Notes: a model not told the origin generated them from the sequence alone. Numbered from the stretch's first letter, positions 42,644-52,949 are shown. The stretch: DNA of 64,000 nucleotides from Aquipuribacter nitratireducens (GCF_037860835.1 NZ_JBBEOG010000001.1:496001-560000), one strand, 5' to 3'. Numbers and translations: made by a program.

Positions 42644-44449
42644 ATGTCAGACACCGACACCCCGAACGACACGACCGGGCCCGGTGACGGGCTCGTCCCC
42701 CCGGCCAGGCTGGTGGGTGCGGAGCTGTCCGTGAGGGGGCGGCTCGGCCCCGCCGACCGAGAACGCGCTCTCGACGCCCTGCAGCGCGACGAGCTCGACG
42801 TCGTCGTGGTCGGCGGCGGGGTCGTCGGCACGGGCGCCGCGCTCGACGCCGCCACGCGCGGGCTGAGCGTCGGGCTCCTCGAGGCCCGCGACTTCGCCTC
42901 CGGCACCTCCAGCCGCTCGAGCAAGCTCGTGCACGGCGGCCTGCGCTACCTCGAGATGCTCGACTTCGCGCTCGTCCGCGAGGCCCTGCGGGAGCGCGGC
43001 CTCATCCTCACCAGGCTGGCCCCCCACCTGTGCCGCCCCGTCCCCTTCCTGTACCCGCTGAAGAACCCCGTCGTCGAACGGGCGTACGTCGGAGCGGGCG
43101 TCCTGCTCTACGACGCCCTCGCCGTGCTCGGGGCCGTGCAGGGCGGGCACCCGCGCGGGGTGCCGCTGCACCGGCACATGACGAAGAAGCAGGTGAAGCG
43201 GGCCGTCCCGAGCCTCAAGGCCGACGCCGCCTTCGGGGCCATCCAGTACTACGACGCCCAGATCGACGACGCCCGCCACACCATGGGGCTCGCACGCACG
43301 GCGGCCGCGTACGGCGCCCACGTCGTGAGCCGCACCCGTGTCGTCGACATGCTCCGTGAGGGCGAGCGCGTCGTGGGTGTCGTCGCGGAGGACCTCGAGT
43401 CCGGGCACCGCTTCCAGGTCAAGGCGAAGCAGGTCATCAACGCCACGGGCGTGTGGACCGACGACACCCAGGCGATGGTCCACGAGCGCGGGCAGTTCAA
43501 GGTGCGCGCGAGCAAGGGCATCCACCTCGTCGTGCCGAAGGACCGCATCGCCTCGACCACCGGGATGATCATGCGGACGGAGAAGTCCGTCCTGTTCGTC
43601 ATCCCGTGGGGCCGGCACTGGATCATCGGGACGACCGACACCGACTGGAACCTCGACAAGGCGCACCCGGCGGCGAGCAGCAAGGACATCGACTACGTCC
43701 TCGACCACGTCAACGCCGTCCTCGCCCGCCCGCTCACCCGGGAGGACGTCGAGGGCGTGTACGCGGGCCTGCGCCCGCTGCTCTCGGGGGAGTCGGACTC
43801 CACGAGCAAGCTGTCGCGCGAGCACGTCGTCGGGCACCCGGTGCCGGGTCTCGTCGTCGTCGCGGGCGGCAAGTACACGACCTACCGGGTCATGGCGGAG
43901 GACGCCGTCGACGAGGCCGTCCGCGCCCTGCCGTTCCGCGTGCCGGCCTCGCCGACGGAGGACGTGCCGATGGTCGGCGCGGCCGGGTACCAGGCGGCGT
44001 GGAACGCGCGCGTCCGCACGGCGGAGGCCTCCGGGCTCCACGTCGCGCGCGTCGAGCACCTGCTCGGGCGCTACGGCACCGACGTCGACGACATCGTCGC
44101 CCTCGTCGCGCGCCGGCCCGACCTCGCGCAGCCCCTGCCGGGGGCGGAGGACTACCTCCAGGCCGAGGTCGTGTACGCCTGCACCCACGAGGGCGCCCGG
44201 CACGTCGAGGACGTGCTGGCCCGCCGCACCCGCATCTCGATCGAGACCTTCGACCGCGGTGTCGCGGCGGCACGGCCGACCGCCGAGCTCATGGGCTCCG
44301 TCCTCGGCTGGGGCGAGGAGCAGGTCGAGCGCGAGGTCACCCACTACCTCAAGCGGGTCGAGGCGGAGCGGGAGAGCCAGCAGCAGCCGGACGACGAGAC
44401 CGCCGACGCGGTGCGGCTCGGGGCTCCGGAGGTCGTCCCCGTCGCCTGA
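42644..44449 (+). CDS. glpD: Glycerol-3-phosphate dehydrogenase (FAD-dependent)
   Basis: 601-residue flavoprotein that oxidises sn-glycerol-3-phosphate to dihydroxyacetone phosphate and feeds electrons to quinones at the membrane. The FAD loop is VVVGGGVVGTGAALDAATRGL; SGTSSRSSKLVHGGLRYLE, VINATGVWTDD and GGKYTTYRVMAEDAVD are GlpD signatures. A C-terminal helical cap follows from about residue 440. The ATG at 42644 is chosen over a GTG at 42638 because of its spacing from GAGGAC. It completes glycerol assimilation with glpF and glpK. Confidence 0.95.
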   Translation: MSDTDTPNDTTGPGDGLVPPARLVGAELSVRGRLGPADRERALDALQRDELDVVVVGGGVVGTGAALDAATRGLSVGLLEARDFASGTSSRSSKLVHGGLRYLEMLDFALVREALRERGLILTRLAPHLCRPVPFLYPLKNPVVERAYVGAGVLLYDALAVLGAVQGGHPRGVPLHRHMTKKQVKRAVPSLKADAAFGAIQYYDAQIDDARHTMGLARTAAAYGAHVVSRTRVVDMLREGERVVGVVAEDLESGHRFQVKAKQVINATGVWTDDTQAMVHERGQFKVRASKGIHLVVPKDRIASTTGMIMRTEKSVLFVIPWGRHWIIGTTDTDWNLDKAHPAASSKDIDYVLDHVNAVLARPLTREDVEGVYAGLRPLLSGESDSTSKLSREHVVGHPVPGLVVVAGGKYTTYRVMAEDAVDEAVRALPFRVPASPTEDVPMVGAAGYQAAWNARVRTAEASGLHVARVEHLLGRYGTDVDDIVALVARRPDLAQPLPGAEDYLQAEVVYACTHEGARHVEDVLARRTRISIETFDRGVAAARPTAELMGSVLGWGEEQVEREVTHYLKRVEAERESQQQPDDETADAVRLGAPEVVPVA

Positions 44450-44466
44450 GGACCTACCGTGTGGTC

Positions 44467-46026
44467 ATGACGGCGTCGACGACGAGCCCGGTCGGGTCCC
44501 GCGAGGACCCGACCGGGCTCGTCGCCGTCCCGGGAGCCACCGGCGAGCCCGCCGACGTCGTCTCCCCGGCGACCCAGGCCGTGCTCGTCCGGGTCCGCCG
44601 CCACGTCGCGGACGACGTCGGCCCGGTCGTGGCGGGCGCCGCACGCGCGCAGGTGGACTGGGCCGCGGTCCCGGTCGCCGAGCGCGCCGCCGTCCTTCGC
44701 CGCGTCCACGACCTCGTGCTGCGGGACCGCGGTGCGCTCTCCGACCTCGTGCAGGACGTCACCGGCAAGAGCCGCGCCGACGCCTACCTCGAGGTCGTCA
44801 ACGCCCTCCAGGTCACCCGGCACCACGTCGTCCGCGGACCGGGGTACCTGCGCCCGCAGCGGCGGGCGGGCTTCGTGCCGGGGCTCACGACCGCGCAGGT
44901 GCGGCTGCTGCCGGTCGGCGTCGTGGGGAACGTCGCCGCGTGGAACTACCCCCTCGTCTTCGTCCTGTCCGACAGCGTCGCCCCACTGCTGGCCGGTGAC
45001 GCGGTCGTCGTCAAGCCGGCGCTGCGCAGCGTCCCGCTCGCCCTGCGGGTCGCGGCGCTCCTGCGCGAGGCGGGCGTGCCCGACGGGCTCTGGCGCGTGC
45101 TCGCGGGCGACGAGCCGGAGCTCGTGCAGGCGCTCGTCGAGGCCGTCGACCACGTCCTGTTCACCGGCTCGGAGCGGGTGGGGCGGGAGGTGGGCGCGCT
45201 CGCCGGGCGCTCGCTCGTCGGCTCGACGCTCGAGCTCGGCGGCAAGAACGCCGCGTACGTCGCGGCGGACGCCGACGTCCCCGCCGCCGCGACGGCCCTC
45301 GTCCGCGACTGCTTCGGCAGCGCCGGCCAGACCTGCACCTCCACGGAGCGGCTCTACGTCCACGCCGACGTCGCCGAGGCCTTCACGGCGGCGTTCCTCG
45401 CCGCGACGGAGCGGCTGCGGGTCGGCTGGTCGCGGGGGCTCGACGTCGACATGGGGAGCCTCGTGTCCCCCGAGCACCGCGCCCGCGTGCTCGGTGCCGT
45501 CGACCGTGCCGTGGCGGCCGGGGCACGGGTGCTGACCGGTGGCCACGCCCGCGACGACCTCGGGCCCGCCTTCATGGCGCCGACGGTCCTCGCCGACGTC
45601 CCGGACGACGCCGCGATCGGCCACGAGGAGACGTTCGGACCGGTCGTGCACCTCGTCGTCGTGCCCGACGACGACGCCGCGGCGACCGCCATGGCCGACC
45701 ACCCGAGCGGGCTGTCCGCCGCCGTGTGGACCCGCGACGGCGCCCGCGCCCGGCGGGTGGCGGGGCGCCTGCGGGTCGGCACGGTCGTCGTCAACGAGAC
45801 GTACCAGCTCGCGTGGGGCTCGCCCGGGGCGCCGGTCGGCGGGTTCGGGACGTCCGGCTACGGCCGCCGCTACGGCCCGGAGGGGATCGCGGAGGTGACC
45901 CGGCCGCAGGTGGTGCTGCGCGCCCGCGGCGGCGTCGTGCCCGCGCTCATGCGACGCCCCGCCGCCACGTGGGTGCCCGTGCTCGACGGCGTGCTGCGCG
46001 CGGCGCGTCGGGTGGGGCTGCGGTGA
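44467..46026 (+). CDS. Aldehyde dehydrogenase, succinate-semialdehyde dehydrogenase-like
   Basis: 519 residues of the NAD(P)-dependent ALDH superfamily. The catalytic Glu is in TLELGGKNAAYV and the Cys in SAGQTCTSTERLYV; FTGSERVGREVG is the cofactor-binding helix and EETFGPVV is conserved. The overall pattern resembles actinobacterial GabD2-type succinate-semialdehyde dehydrogenases, but the substrate is not proven. The ATG at 44467 has TACCGT six bases upstream (44455-44460), a leaderless start. It is coupled to choD by GTGA. Confidence 0.82.
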   Translation: MTASTTSPVGSREDPTGLVAVPGATGEPADVVSPATQAVLVRVRRHVADDVGPVVAGAARAQVDWAAVPVAERAAVLRRVHDLVLRDRGALSDLVQDVTGKSRADAYLEVVNALQVTRHHVVRGPGYLRPQRRAGFVPGLTTAQVRLLPVGVVGNVAAWNYPLVFVLSDSVAPLLAGDAVVVKPALRSVPLALRVAALLREAGVPDGLWRVLAGDEPELVQALVEAVDHVLFTGSERVGREVGALAGRSLVGSTLELGGKNAAYVAADADVPAAATALVRDCFGSAGQTCTSTERLYVHADVAEAFTAAFLAATERLRVGWSRGLDVDMGSLVSPEHRARVLGAVDRAVAAGARVLTGGHARDDLGPAFMAPTVLADVPDDAAIGHEETFGPVVHLVVVPDDDAAATAMADHPSGLSAAVWTRDGARARRVAGRLRVGTVVVNETYQLAWGSPGAPVGGFGTSGYGRRYGPEGIAEVTRPQVVLRARGGVVPALMRRPAATWVPVLDGVLRAARRVGLR

Positions 46027-47783
46027 GCGGGTCCGCTCCGGCAGCGACCGCCGGGGCCGACGCCGGCGCCGGGGTGGACGTCGACGTCGCCGTCGTGGGG
46101 TCCGGGTTCGGCGGCTCCGTCGCGGCGCTGCGGCTCGCGGAGAAGGGGTACGACGTCGTCGTCCTCGAGGCCGGGCGCCGCTTCGCCGACCACGAACACG
46201 CCCGGACCTCGTGGGACCTGCCGCGCTTCCTCTGGGCGCCGCGGCTCGGCTGCTTCGGCGTGCAGCGGCTCCACCGGCTGCCGCACGTCCTCGTCCTCGC
46301 CGGCGCGGGCGTCGGCGGCGGCTCCCTCAACTACGCCAACACCCTCTACCGGCCGCCGTCGGAGTTCTTCCGCGGCGGTCCGTGGGCGGGGCTCGCCGAC
46401 TGGGAGCGCGAGCTCGCCCCCCACTACGACACGGCCCAGCGGATGCTCGGGGTGCGAGAGCACGACTTCGACGGCCCCGTCGAGCAGGCGATGCGCCTCG
46501 CCGCCGCCGACATGGGCGTCGCGGACACCTTCCGGACCACCCCGGTGGGGGTGTTCCTCCCGACGCCCACGGTGCGGGCCGGGCAGACCGTGCCCGACCC
46601 GTACTTCGGCGGGGAGGGCCCGGACCGGACGGCGTGCACCGGGTGCGGCAACTGCATGGTCGGCTGCCGGGTCGGGGCGAAGAACACGCTCGTGAAGAAC
46701 TACCTCCACCTCGCCGAGCGCCGTGGCGCGCGGGTCGAGGCGCTCCGCAGCGTCGTCCGCCTCGAGCAGCTCGCGCCCGACGAGCACGGCCCGCGCTGGC
46801 GCGTCGTCCACGATCGGACCGGGCGGCCCGGGCTCACCGGCCTGCGCCGCGACCGCCGGGAGGTGGTGTGCCGTGACGTCGTCCTCGCCGCCGGCACGTG
46901 GGGCACCCAGCGGCTGCTCCACCGCATGCGTGCCGAGGGCGTCCTGCCCGACCTCCCGCCCGCGCTCGGCACGCTCACGCGGACCAACTCCGAGGCGCTC
47001 GTCGGTGCGGTGAGCGACCGGGTGCCCGACGCGGACCTCACGCACGGCGTCGCCATCACCTCGTCGTTCCACCCCGCACCCGACACCCACGTGGAGAACT
47101 GCCGGTACGGACCGGGGTCCGACGCGATGGGCCTGCTCGGCACCCTTCTCGTCGACGGCGGCGGCCGCGTGCCCCGACCGGTGCGCTACCTCGCCCAGGC
47201 GCTGCGCCACCCCCTGCTCCTGCTGCGGTCGCTCTCGGTGCGGCGCTGGAGCCGACGGGCGGTCGTCGGGCTCGTCATGCAGACCCGGGACAACTCGATC
47301 ACCGTGCGGTGGCGGCGGGGGCGGCTGGGAGGCGGTGGGCTCACGTCGGTCCACGGGCACGGCGAGCCGAACCCGTCGTGGATCCCCGCCGGCCACGACG
47401 CCGTGCGGGCGCTCGCGCGACGCCTCACCGAGGTCACCGGCGTCACGACCCGCCCCGGCGGCACCGTCGTCGACGTCCTCGACGTGCCGATGACCGCCCA
47501 CTTCCTCGGCGGCTGCCCCATCGCCGCCGACCCCGACCACGGTGTCCTCGACGCCTGCCAGCGGGTCCACGGCCACCCCGGGCTCCACGTCGTCGACGGC
47601 TCGGCGGTCAGCGCCAACCTCGGCGTCAACCCCTCCCTCACGATCACGGCGCAGGCGGAGCGGGCGATGTCCCTGTGGCCGCGCAAGGGCGAGCCCGACG
47701 AGCGGCCGGCGGCGGGGGAGGCGGCGGGGCGGCCGGCGGGAAGGCCGGCGGGGAGGCCGGCGGCCCCCGCGCCACTAGCCTGA
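46023..47783 (+). CDS. choD: GMC oxidoreductase, ChoD-like
   Basis: 586-residue FAD-dependent oxidoreductase. The N-terminal FAD loop is [19 protein letters not shown] and the C-terminal GMC segment [25 protein letters not shown]. It corresponds in position and type to Rv3409c (choD), named a cholesterol oxidase, though that activity is doubtful for this family. Four cysteines, Cys205, 208, 211 and 215 ([11 protein letters not shown]), form a ferredoxin-type motif that could hold a [4Fe-4S] cluster. The C-terminus is a Gly/Arg/Pro repeat. The GTG at 46023 overlaps the dehydrogenase stop. Confidence 0.85.
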   Translation: MSGSAPAATAGADAGAGVDVDVAVVGSGFGGSVAALRLAEKGYDVVVLEAGRRFADHEHARTSWDLPRFLWAPRLGCFGVQRLHRLPHVLVLAGAGVGGGSLNYANTLYRPPSEFFRGGPWAGLADWERELAPHYDTAQRMLGVREHDFDGPVEQAMRLAAADMGVADTFRTTPVGVFLPTPTVRAGQTVPDPYFGGEGPDRTACTGCGNCMVGCRVGAKNTLVKNYLHLAERRGARVEALRSVVRLEQLAPDEHGPRWRVVHDRTGRPGLTGLRRDRREVVCRDVVLAAGTWGTQRLLHRMRAEGVLPDLPPALGTLTRTNSEALVGAVSDRVPDADLTHGVAITSSFHPAPDTHVENCRYGPGSDAMGLLGTLLVDGGGRVPRPVRYLAQALRHPLLLLRSLSVRRWSRRAVVGLVMQTRDNSITVRWRRGRLGGGGLTSVHGHGEPNPSWIPAGHDAVRALARRLTEVTGVTTRPGGTVVDVLDVPMTAHFLGGCPIAADPDHGVLDACQRVHGHPGLHVVDGSAVSANLGVNPSLTITAQAERAMSLWPRKGEPDERPAAGEAAGRPAGRPAGRPAAPAPLA

Positions 47784-47787
47784 CCCG

Positions 47788-49374
47788 GTGACCGCCGCCG
47801 CACCCGAGACCGAGCACCCGACCGTCCTCGTCGTCGACTTCGGCGCGCAGTACGCGCAGCTCATCGCCCGCCGGGTCCGCGAGGCACGCGTCTACAGCGA
47901 GATCGTGCCCCACACCATGCCGGTGGGGGAGATGCTCGAGCGCGGTCCCGCCGCGATCATCCTGTCCGGCGGCCCCGCCTCGGTGTACGCCGAGGACGCC
48001 CCCGACCTCGGGCCCGAGCTGTTCGAGGCGGGCGTCCCGGCGTTCGGCATCTGCTACGGCTTCCAGGCGATGGCACGAGCCCTCGGCGGCACCGTCGAGC
48101 GCACCGGACGCGCGGAGTTCGGGGGGACGGACCTCGAGGTCGTCTCCGGCGACTCCACGCTGTTCCACGGACTGCCGCGCTCGCAGTCGGTGTGGATGTC
48201 CCACGGCGACGCCGTCACCCACGCCCCGAGCGGGTTCGAGGTCGTCGCCCGCACCGCCGGTACCCCCGTGGCGGCGTTCGAGGACCCCGAGCGCCGGCTG
48301 GCCGGGGTCCAGTTCCACCCCGAGGTGCTCCACTCCGCGCACGGGCAGGCCGTGCTCGAGCACTTCCTCCACGAGATCGCCGGCATCCGGCCGACGTGGA
48401 CGATCGGCAACGTCATCCACGACCAGGTCGAGGCCGTCCGCGCGCAGGTGGGGGAGGGCCGCGCCGTGTGCGGGCTGTCCGGCGGGGTCGACTCCTCCGT
48501 CGCCGCCGCGCTCGTCCAGCGCGCCATCGGCGACCGGCTGACGTGCGTCCTCGTCGACCACGGTCTGCTGCGCGAGGGCGAGGTCGAGCAGGTCGAGCGG
48601 GACTTCGTCGCCGCCACCGGCGTCGACCTCGTCGTCGTCGACGCCGCCGACCGGTTCCTCGCGGCGCTGTCCGGCGTCACCGATCCCGAGGAGAAGCGCA
48701 AGGTCATCGGCCGGGAGTTCATCAGGGTGTTCGAGGAGGCCGCGGCCGGTGTCGTGGCCGACGCCGACGCGCACGGGGAGAGCGTGGAGTTCCTCGTCCA
48801 GGGCACCCTCTACCCGGACGTCGTCGAGTCCGGCGGAGGCAGTGGCACCGCCACGATCAAGAGCCACCACAACGTCGGCGGGCTCCCCGAGGACCTCGAG
48901 TTCGCGCTCGTCGAGCCGCTGCGGACGCTGTTCAAGGACGAGGTCCGGCGCGTCGGGCTCGAGCTCGGGGTGCCCGAGGAGATCGTGTGGCGCCAGCCGT
49001 TCCCGGGGCCCGGCCTCGGGATCCGCATCATCGGGGAGGTGACGGCGGACCGGCTCGCCGTGCTCCGTCGCGCCGACGCGATCGCCCGCGAGGAGCTGAG
49101 CGCCGCCGGTCTCGACCGCGAGGTGTGGCAGTGCCCGGTCGTGCTGCTCGCCGACGTCCGCAGCGTCGGGGTGCAGGGCGACGGGCGCACGTACGGCCAC
49201 CCCGTCGTGCTGCGGCCGGTCAGCAGCGAGGACGCCATGACGGCCGACTGGTCCCGGCTGCCCTACGACGTGCTCCAGCGCATCTCCACGCGCATCACCA
49301 ACGAGGTGCGGGAGGTCAACCGGGTCGTGCTCGACGTCACGAGCAAGCCACCGGGCACCATCGAGTGGGAGTGA
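47788..49374 (+). CDS. guaA: GMP synthase (glutamine-hydrolysing)
   Basis: 528 residues. The N-terminal class I glutamine amidotransferase has Cys in [10 protein letters not shown] and His-Glu in GVQFHPEV. The ATP pyrophosphatase domain has [15 protein letters not shown]. The C-terminal dimerisation domain ends [20 protein letters not shown]. Converts XMP to GMP, following GuaB. The GTG at 47788 has TAGCCT six bases upstream (47776-47781), a leaderless start whose -10 box overlaps the choD stop codon. It is convergent with a GNAT gene nine bases away. Confidence 0.97.
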   Translation: MTAAAPETEHPTVLVVDFGAQYAQLIARRVREARVYSEIVPHTMPVGEMLERGPAAIILSGGPASVYAEDAPDLGPELFEAGVPAFGICYGFQAMARALGGTVERTGRAEFGGTDLEVVSGDSTLFHGLPRSQSVWMSHGDAVTHAPSGFEVVARTAGTPVAAFEDPERRLAGVQFHPEVLHSAHGQAVLEHFLHEIAGIRPTWTIGNVIHDQVEAVRAQVGEGRAVCGLSGGVDSSVAAALVQRAIGDRLTCVLVDHGLLREGEVEQVERDFVAATGVDLVVVDAADRFLAALSGVTDPEEKRKVIGREFIRVFEEAAAGVVADADAHGESVEFLVQGTLYPDVVESGGGSGTATIKSHHNVGGLPEDLEFALVEPLRTLFKDEVRRVGLELGVPEEIVWRQPFPGPGLGIRIIGEVTADRLAVLRRADAIAREELSAAGLDREVWQCPVVLLADVRSVGVQGDGRTYGHPVVLRPVSSEDAMTADWSRLPYDVLQRISTRITNEVREVNRVVLDVTSKPPGTIEWE

Positions 49375-49383
49375 GTCGCCACG

Positions 49384-49875
49384 TCACGGGGGGTCGTGGC
49401 GCAGCAGCACGCCCTCACCGCCGGTGAAGGCGATCCCGACCATGCGGCTCGCGCGCAGCACCTCGGTGAAGCCGAGCGCCGCGTGCAGGGCGAGGGACAT
49501 CTCGTCGCGCGCGTTCACGACCGACCACACCGGCTCGCCCGCGGGCCGCATCGCGAGGACGTCGGCGACGAGCCGGCGGGCGACGCCCCGGCGGCGGTGC
49601 GCGACCGCGACGACGAGCCCCGTCACGTACCACCCCGACGGTGACGGGTCGTCGGGCAGGTCGTCCGGTGACGGCGCGCGGACACCGGCACGGGCGTAGC
49701 CGACGATCGTCCCGGGGGGCTCCTCGGCGACGAGGACGAGCTCGCCGGCCATGAGCGCCTCCCGCAGCCGCTCCTCCCAGCCGCCCGTGCCGTGGTGCTC
49801 GCGGGCGAGCGCGGCGAGGGCCGCGACGTCGTCCGGGGCGGCGCGGCGGACGCGGGCTGCGGCTGGGCCGGACAC
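49384..49875 (-). CDS. GNAT family N-acetyltransferase
   Basis: 163-residue single-domain acetyltransferase of unknown acceptor. The acetyl-CoA loop is AHRRRGVARRLVADVL after the strand YVTGLVVAV; ARDEMSLALHAALGFTEV is the typical C-terminal half. The GTG at 49875 has TACGGT exactly six bases upstream (complement of 49882-49887), a leaderless start, which decides between several possible starts. Confidence 0.8.
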   Translation of the reverse strand: MSGPAAARVRRAAPDDVAALAALAREHHGTGGWEERLREALMAGELVLVAEEPPGTIVGYARAGVRAPSPDDLPDDPSPSGWYVTGLVVAVAHRRRGVARRLVADVLAMRPAGEPVWSVVNARDEMSLALHAALGFTEVLRASRMVGIAFTGGEGVLLRHDPP

Positions 49876-49958
49876 GTGCCGACCGTACGCCCCGGACGCC
49901 CCCACCGGATGGTCGGGAACCCCTAGGCAGGGGAGGCCGCCGAGGTCTAGCGTCAGCC

Positions 49959-50015
49959 ATGCGGGTAACCGCACGTCAGCCACCACGTCACTGCAGACGA
50001 AAGGCCAGCCCATGA
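49959..50015 (+). CDS. Possible 18-residue leader peptide upstream of the M36 protease
   Basis: A mini-ORF (MRVTARQPPRHCRRKASP) beginning at an ATG five bases after a TAGCGT -10-like box (49948-49953), so it would be translated from a leaderless mRNA. It is basic, contains a single cysteine, and uses many codons that are rare in this window (GTA, GCA, CGT, CCA, AGA, CGA). Its stop overlaps the next mini-ORF as ATGA. It could be a regulatory upstream ORF rather than a functional peptide; cysteine-containing leader peptides are known in actinobacteria. It may also be chance. Confidence 0.35.
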   Translation: MRVTARQPPRHCRRKASP

Positions 50016-50053
50016 CGCCCCCTGCCCACTCGCTCGCACCGGACCTGCCGTGA
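50012..50053 (+). CDS. Possible 13-residue ORF linking to the M36 protease
   Basis: MTPPAHSLAPDLP, starting at an ATG with a GAAAGG ribosome-site match seven bases upstream and ending in a TGA that overlaps the protease GTG (GTGA). Because the protease GTG has no ribosome site of its own, this ORF could supply coupled translation. Alternatively the ATG could be the true protease start if one or two bases were miscalled in between. Confidence 0.35.
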   Translation: MTPPAHSLAPDLP

Positions 50054-52899
50054 GGGCCCGCCGCACCGCGCTCGTCACCGCACCGGTCGTCCTCGGTGCC
50101 CTGCTCGCCGCCCCGCTGCCGGGTCAGGCCGCTCCCGCTGCGGAGGCGGCGCCCCGGCCCGGCTTCCTCACCGCGCCGAGCGACGCGGACGCGACCGACA
50201 TCGCGGTCGACTTCGTCCAGCAGAACGCCGCCGGCTACGGCGTGCTGTCCGCCGACGTCGCCGACCTCGTCGTGCGCTCGGCCTACGAGAGCCGCCACAG
50301 CGGCGTCACGCACGTCAACCTCTACCAGCGCCACGACGGGCTCGAGGTCTTCGGGGGCACCGCGACGGTCAACGTCGCGCGCGACGGCAGCATCGTCCAC
50401 GCGGCCAGCACCCTCGTCCGCGACCTGTCCGGGGCGGAGGCCGCCGAGGCCACGGGGCCCGTCGAGGCCGTCGAGGCCGTCGCCGAGGAGCTCCACCTCG
50501 ACGAGCCGGAGGACCTGCGGCCGACCGTCACGGCACGGACCGCCTCGCCCGGCGAGGTGACCCTCACCGACGGCGGCATCTCCGCCGAGCCCATCCCGAC
50601 GAGGCTCGGCTGGCAGCCGACCGCCTCGGGCCTGCGCCCGGCGTACCAGGTCGTCATCGACGACGCGGAGAGCCCCGACCTGTGGAACGCCGTCGTCGAC
50701 GCCGAGACCGGGGAGCTCCTCGACCTCGACAACTGGACGATCGAGCACACGCACGATCAGCTCGCCTCGACCCTCGCCCGCGGCGCCGCGACCGCCACCA
50801 CGCAGGCGGCGGCCCACGACCACGCCGCCGACGACGCGCACGACCACGCCGGTGAGGCCGACCTCGGGCCCTCGACGCACGCCCCCGAGGAGCGCGTCGA
50901 GGACGGCTCGAGCTACCGGGTGTACGAGATCCCGAAGGAGAGCCCGAACGACGGTCCGCGCACGGTGGTGGAGAACCCCGCCGACGCCGACGCCTCGCCG
51001 TTCGGCTGGCACGACACCGACGGCGTCGCCGGCCCCGAGTTCACGATCACGCGCGGCAACAACGTCCACGCGTACCTCGACCGCGACAACAACAACGCCC
51101 CCGACCCCGGGGGTGACGTCGACGGCGGGCCCTCGCTCGACTTCGACTTCGAGCTCGACCTCGCCGACGACCCGACCGACTACCAGCCGGCCGCGGTGAC
51201 GAACCTCTTCTACCTCAACAACGTCATCCACGACGTCATGCACGGGTACGGCTTCGACGAGGTCTCCGGCAACTTCCAGGTCAACAACTACGGCCGCGGC
51301 GGCACCGGCGGCGACGTCGTCCGCGCCGAGGCGCAGGACGGCGGCGGCACCAACAACGCGAACTTCTCCACGCCCGCCGCCGACGGCAGCCCGCCGCGCA
51401 TGCAGATGTACCTGTGGAACCCCGGTGGCGGCGTCCTGCCGTTCCAGGTCGTCGTCGACGCGCCGTCGCCGGCCGCCGGCACCTACGGCGCCAGCGGTGC
51501 GGGGTACGGCCCCGAGCCGACCGTCGAGGGCCTGAGCGGCACCTTCGCGCTCGCCGAGGACGGCTCCGGCACCAACGAGGGGTGCTCGCCGTTCGTCGGG
51601 TTCCCGGCCGGGGCCATCGCCGTCGTCGACCGCGGCACGTGTCCGTTCGTCACGAAGACCGCCAACGCGGACGCCGCAGGCGCCAGCGCGGTCGTCGTCG
51701 TCAACAACGCGCCCGGCGCCCCGATCTCCCTCGGCGGCTCCCTCGCCACCGACATCCCGTCGGTCATGGTGCGCCAGGAGGACGGCCAGGCCCTCAAGGC
51801 CGGCCTGCCCGCAACGGGCACCGTCCGGGCCGACGCGAACATCCCGCCGCGCCGTGACGGCGACCTCGAGAACGGGATCGTCATCCACGAGTACGGCCAC
51901 GGGATCTCCAACCGGCTCACCGGCGGGCTCAACGTCAACTGCCTGTCCGGCAACGAGCAGATGGGCGAGGGCTGGAGCGACTACTACGCCATCGTCATGC
52001 TCATGGACCCGGCGGTCGACGACCCGGAGGCCGCGCGGGGCATGGGGCCGTACGCGCTGTACCAGGACGACCGGTCCGGTGCGGGCATCCGTCCGGCGCC
52101 GTACTCCCGCGACATGACGAAGCAGCCGTTCACCTACGACCGGATCAGGACCGGTGGCTGGGTCGGCGGCACCTCCCTCGCCGTCCCGCACGGCATCGGC
52201 CACACGTGGGCCGCGACGCTGTGGGACATGACGTGGGACCTCGTCGACCGCCACGGGTTCAACGACAACGTCTACGACGACTGGGACGCGGGCGGCAACA
52301 ACCGGTCCCTGCAGTACGTGACGGACGGACTCAAGATGCAGGGCTGCGCGCCCGGCTTCGTCGCCGGCCGCGACGGCATCCTCGCCGCGGAGCGGGCGCT
52401 GACGGGCGGGGAGGACCAGTGCCTCATCTGGAACGCCTTCGCCCGGCGCGGCCTCGGCTACAGCGCGGTCCAGGGCACGACCAACCGCGACGACAACACC
52501 GAGGCCTTCGACGTCCCGCCGACGTGCGAGGCGACGGGTGCGGGTGTGGTGTCGCCGAAGGCCGGGGCCGACGGTCTCGTCACCCGCGACGCGGGCTCGG
52601 CGATCCCCGTCGACTTCTCCCTCGGCGCTGACCGGGGCCTCGACGTGCTGAAGCCGGCGCACTCCCCGGCCAGCCGCGAGGTGTCGTGCGAGACCGGTGA
52701 GGTCGTCCAGTACGCCCTCACGACGCCGGCGGACGCCCCGGGCGAGACCGTGCTCCGCTACAACAGGGCACGGGACCGCTACAGCCTCATCTGGGAGACC
52801 GACGAGGCGTGGGCCGGGACGTGCCGGGAGCTCGTGATCGTGCTGGAGGACGGCACGCAGCACACCATGCAGGTGCGACTCACGGAGCCGACCGACTGA
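50050..52899 (+). CDS. Secreted M36 family (fungalysin) zinc metalloprotease
   Basis: 949 residues. A Sec signal peptide (RARRTALVTAPVVLGALLAAPLPGQA) is followed by an FTP-type propeptide to about residue 245 and a His/Asp-rich linker near 255-275. The catalytic M36 domain has the zinc motif HEYGH at residues 613-617 and the downstream GEGWSDYYA, which supplies the third ligand. A protease-associated (PA) domain is inserted at about 475-590 (AIAVVDRGTCPFVTKTANADAAGA). Expected to be exported, self-activated and to degrade external protein. The GTG at 50050 overlaps a 13-codon ORF and has no ribosome site of its own. Confidence 0.92.
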   Translation: MRARRTALVTAPVVLGALLAAPLPGQAAPAAEAAPRPGFLTAPSDADATDIAVDFVQQNAAGYGVLSADVADLVVRSAYESRHSGVTHVNLYQRHDGLEVFGGTATVNVARDGSIVHAASTLVRDLSGAEAAEATGPVEAVEAVAEELHLDEPEDLRPTVTARTASPGEVTLTDGGISAEPIPTRLGWQPTASGLRPAYQVVIDDAESPDLWNAVVDAETGELLDLDNWTIEHTHDQLASTLARGAATATTQAAAHDHAADDAHDHAGEADLGPSTHAPEERVEDGSSYRVYEIPKESPNDGPRTVVENPADADASPFGWHDTDGVAGPEFTITRGNNVHAYLDRDNNNAPDPGGDVDGGPSLDFDFELDLADDPTDYQPAAVTNLFYLNNVIHDVMHGYGFDEVSGNFQVNNYGRGGTGGDVVRAEAQDGGGTNNANFSTPAADGSPPRMQMYLWNPGGGVLPFQVVVDAPSPAAGTYGASGAGYGPEPTVEGLSGTFALAEDGSGTNEGCSPFVGFPAGAIAVVDRGTCPFVTKTANADAAGASAVVVVNNAPGAPISLGGSLATDIPSVMVRQEDGQALKAGLPATGTVRADANIPPRRDGDLENGIVIHEYGHGISNRLTGGLNVNCLSGNEQMGEGWSDYYAIVMLMDPAVDDPEAARGMGPYALYQDDRSGAGIRPAPYSRDMTKQPFTYDRIRTGGWVGGTSLAVPHGIGHTWAATLWDMTWDLVDRHGFNDNVYDDWDAGGNNRSLQYVTDGLKMQGCAPGFVAGRDGILAAERALTGGEDQCLIWNAFARRGLGYSAVQGTTNRDDNTEAFDVPPTCEATGAGVVSPKAGADGLVTRDAGSAIPVDFSLGADRGLDVLKPAHSPASREVSCETGEVVQYALTTPADAPGETVLRYNRARDRYSLIWETDEAWAGTCRELVIVLEDGTQHTMQVRLTEPTD

Positions 52900-52915
52900 T
52901 CCGACGGTGACGCGG

Positions 52916-52949
52916 CAGGGCGCCCGGACCTCGTGGTCCGGGCGCCCTG
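52916..52949 (+). terminator. Strong hairpin after the M36 protease gene
   Basis: A perfect 15-bp inverted repeat, CAGGGCGCCCGGACC (52916-52930) and its complement (52935-52949), with a TCGT loop, 17 bases after the stop. It lies between convergent genes and could serve both strands. Confidence 0.8.
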
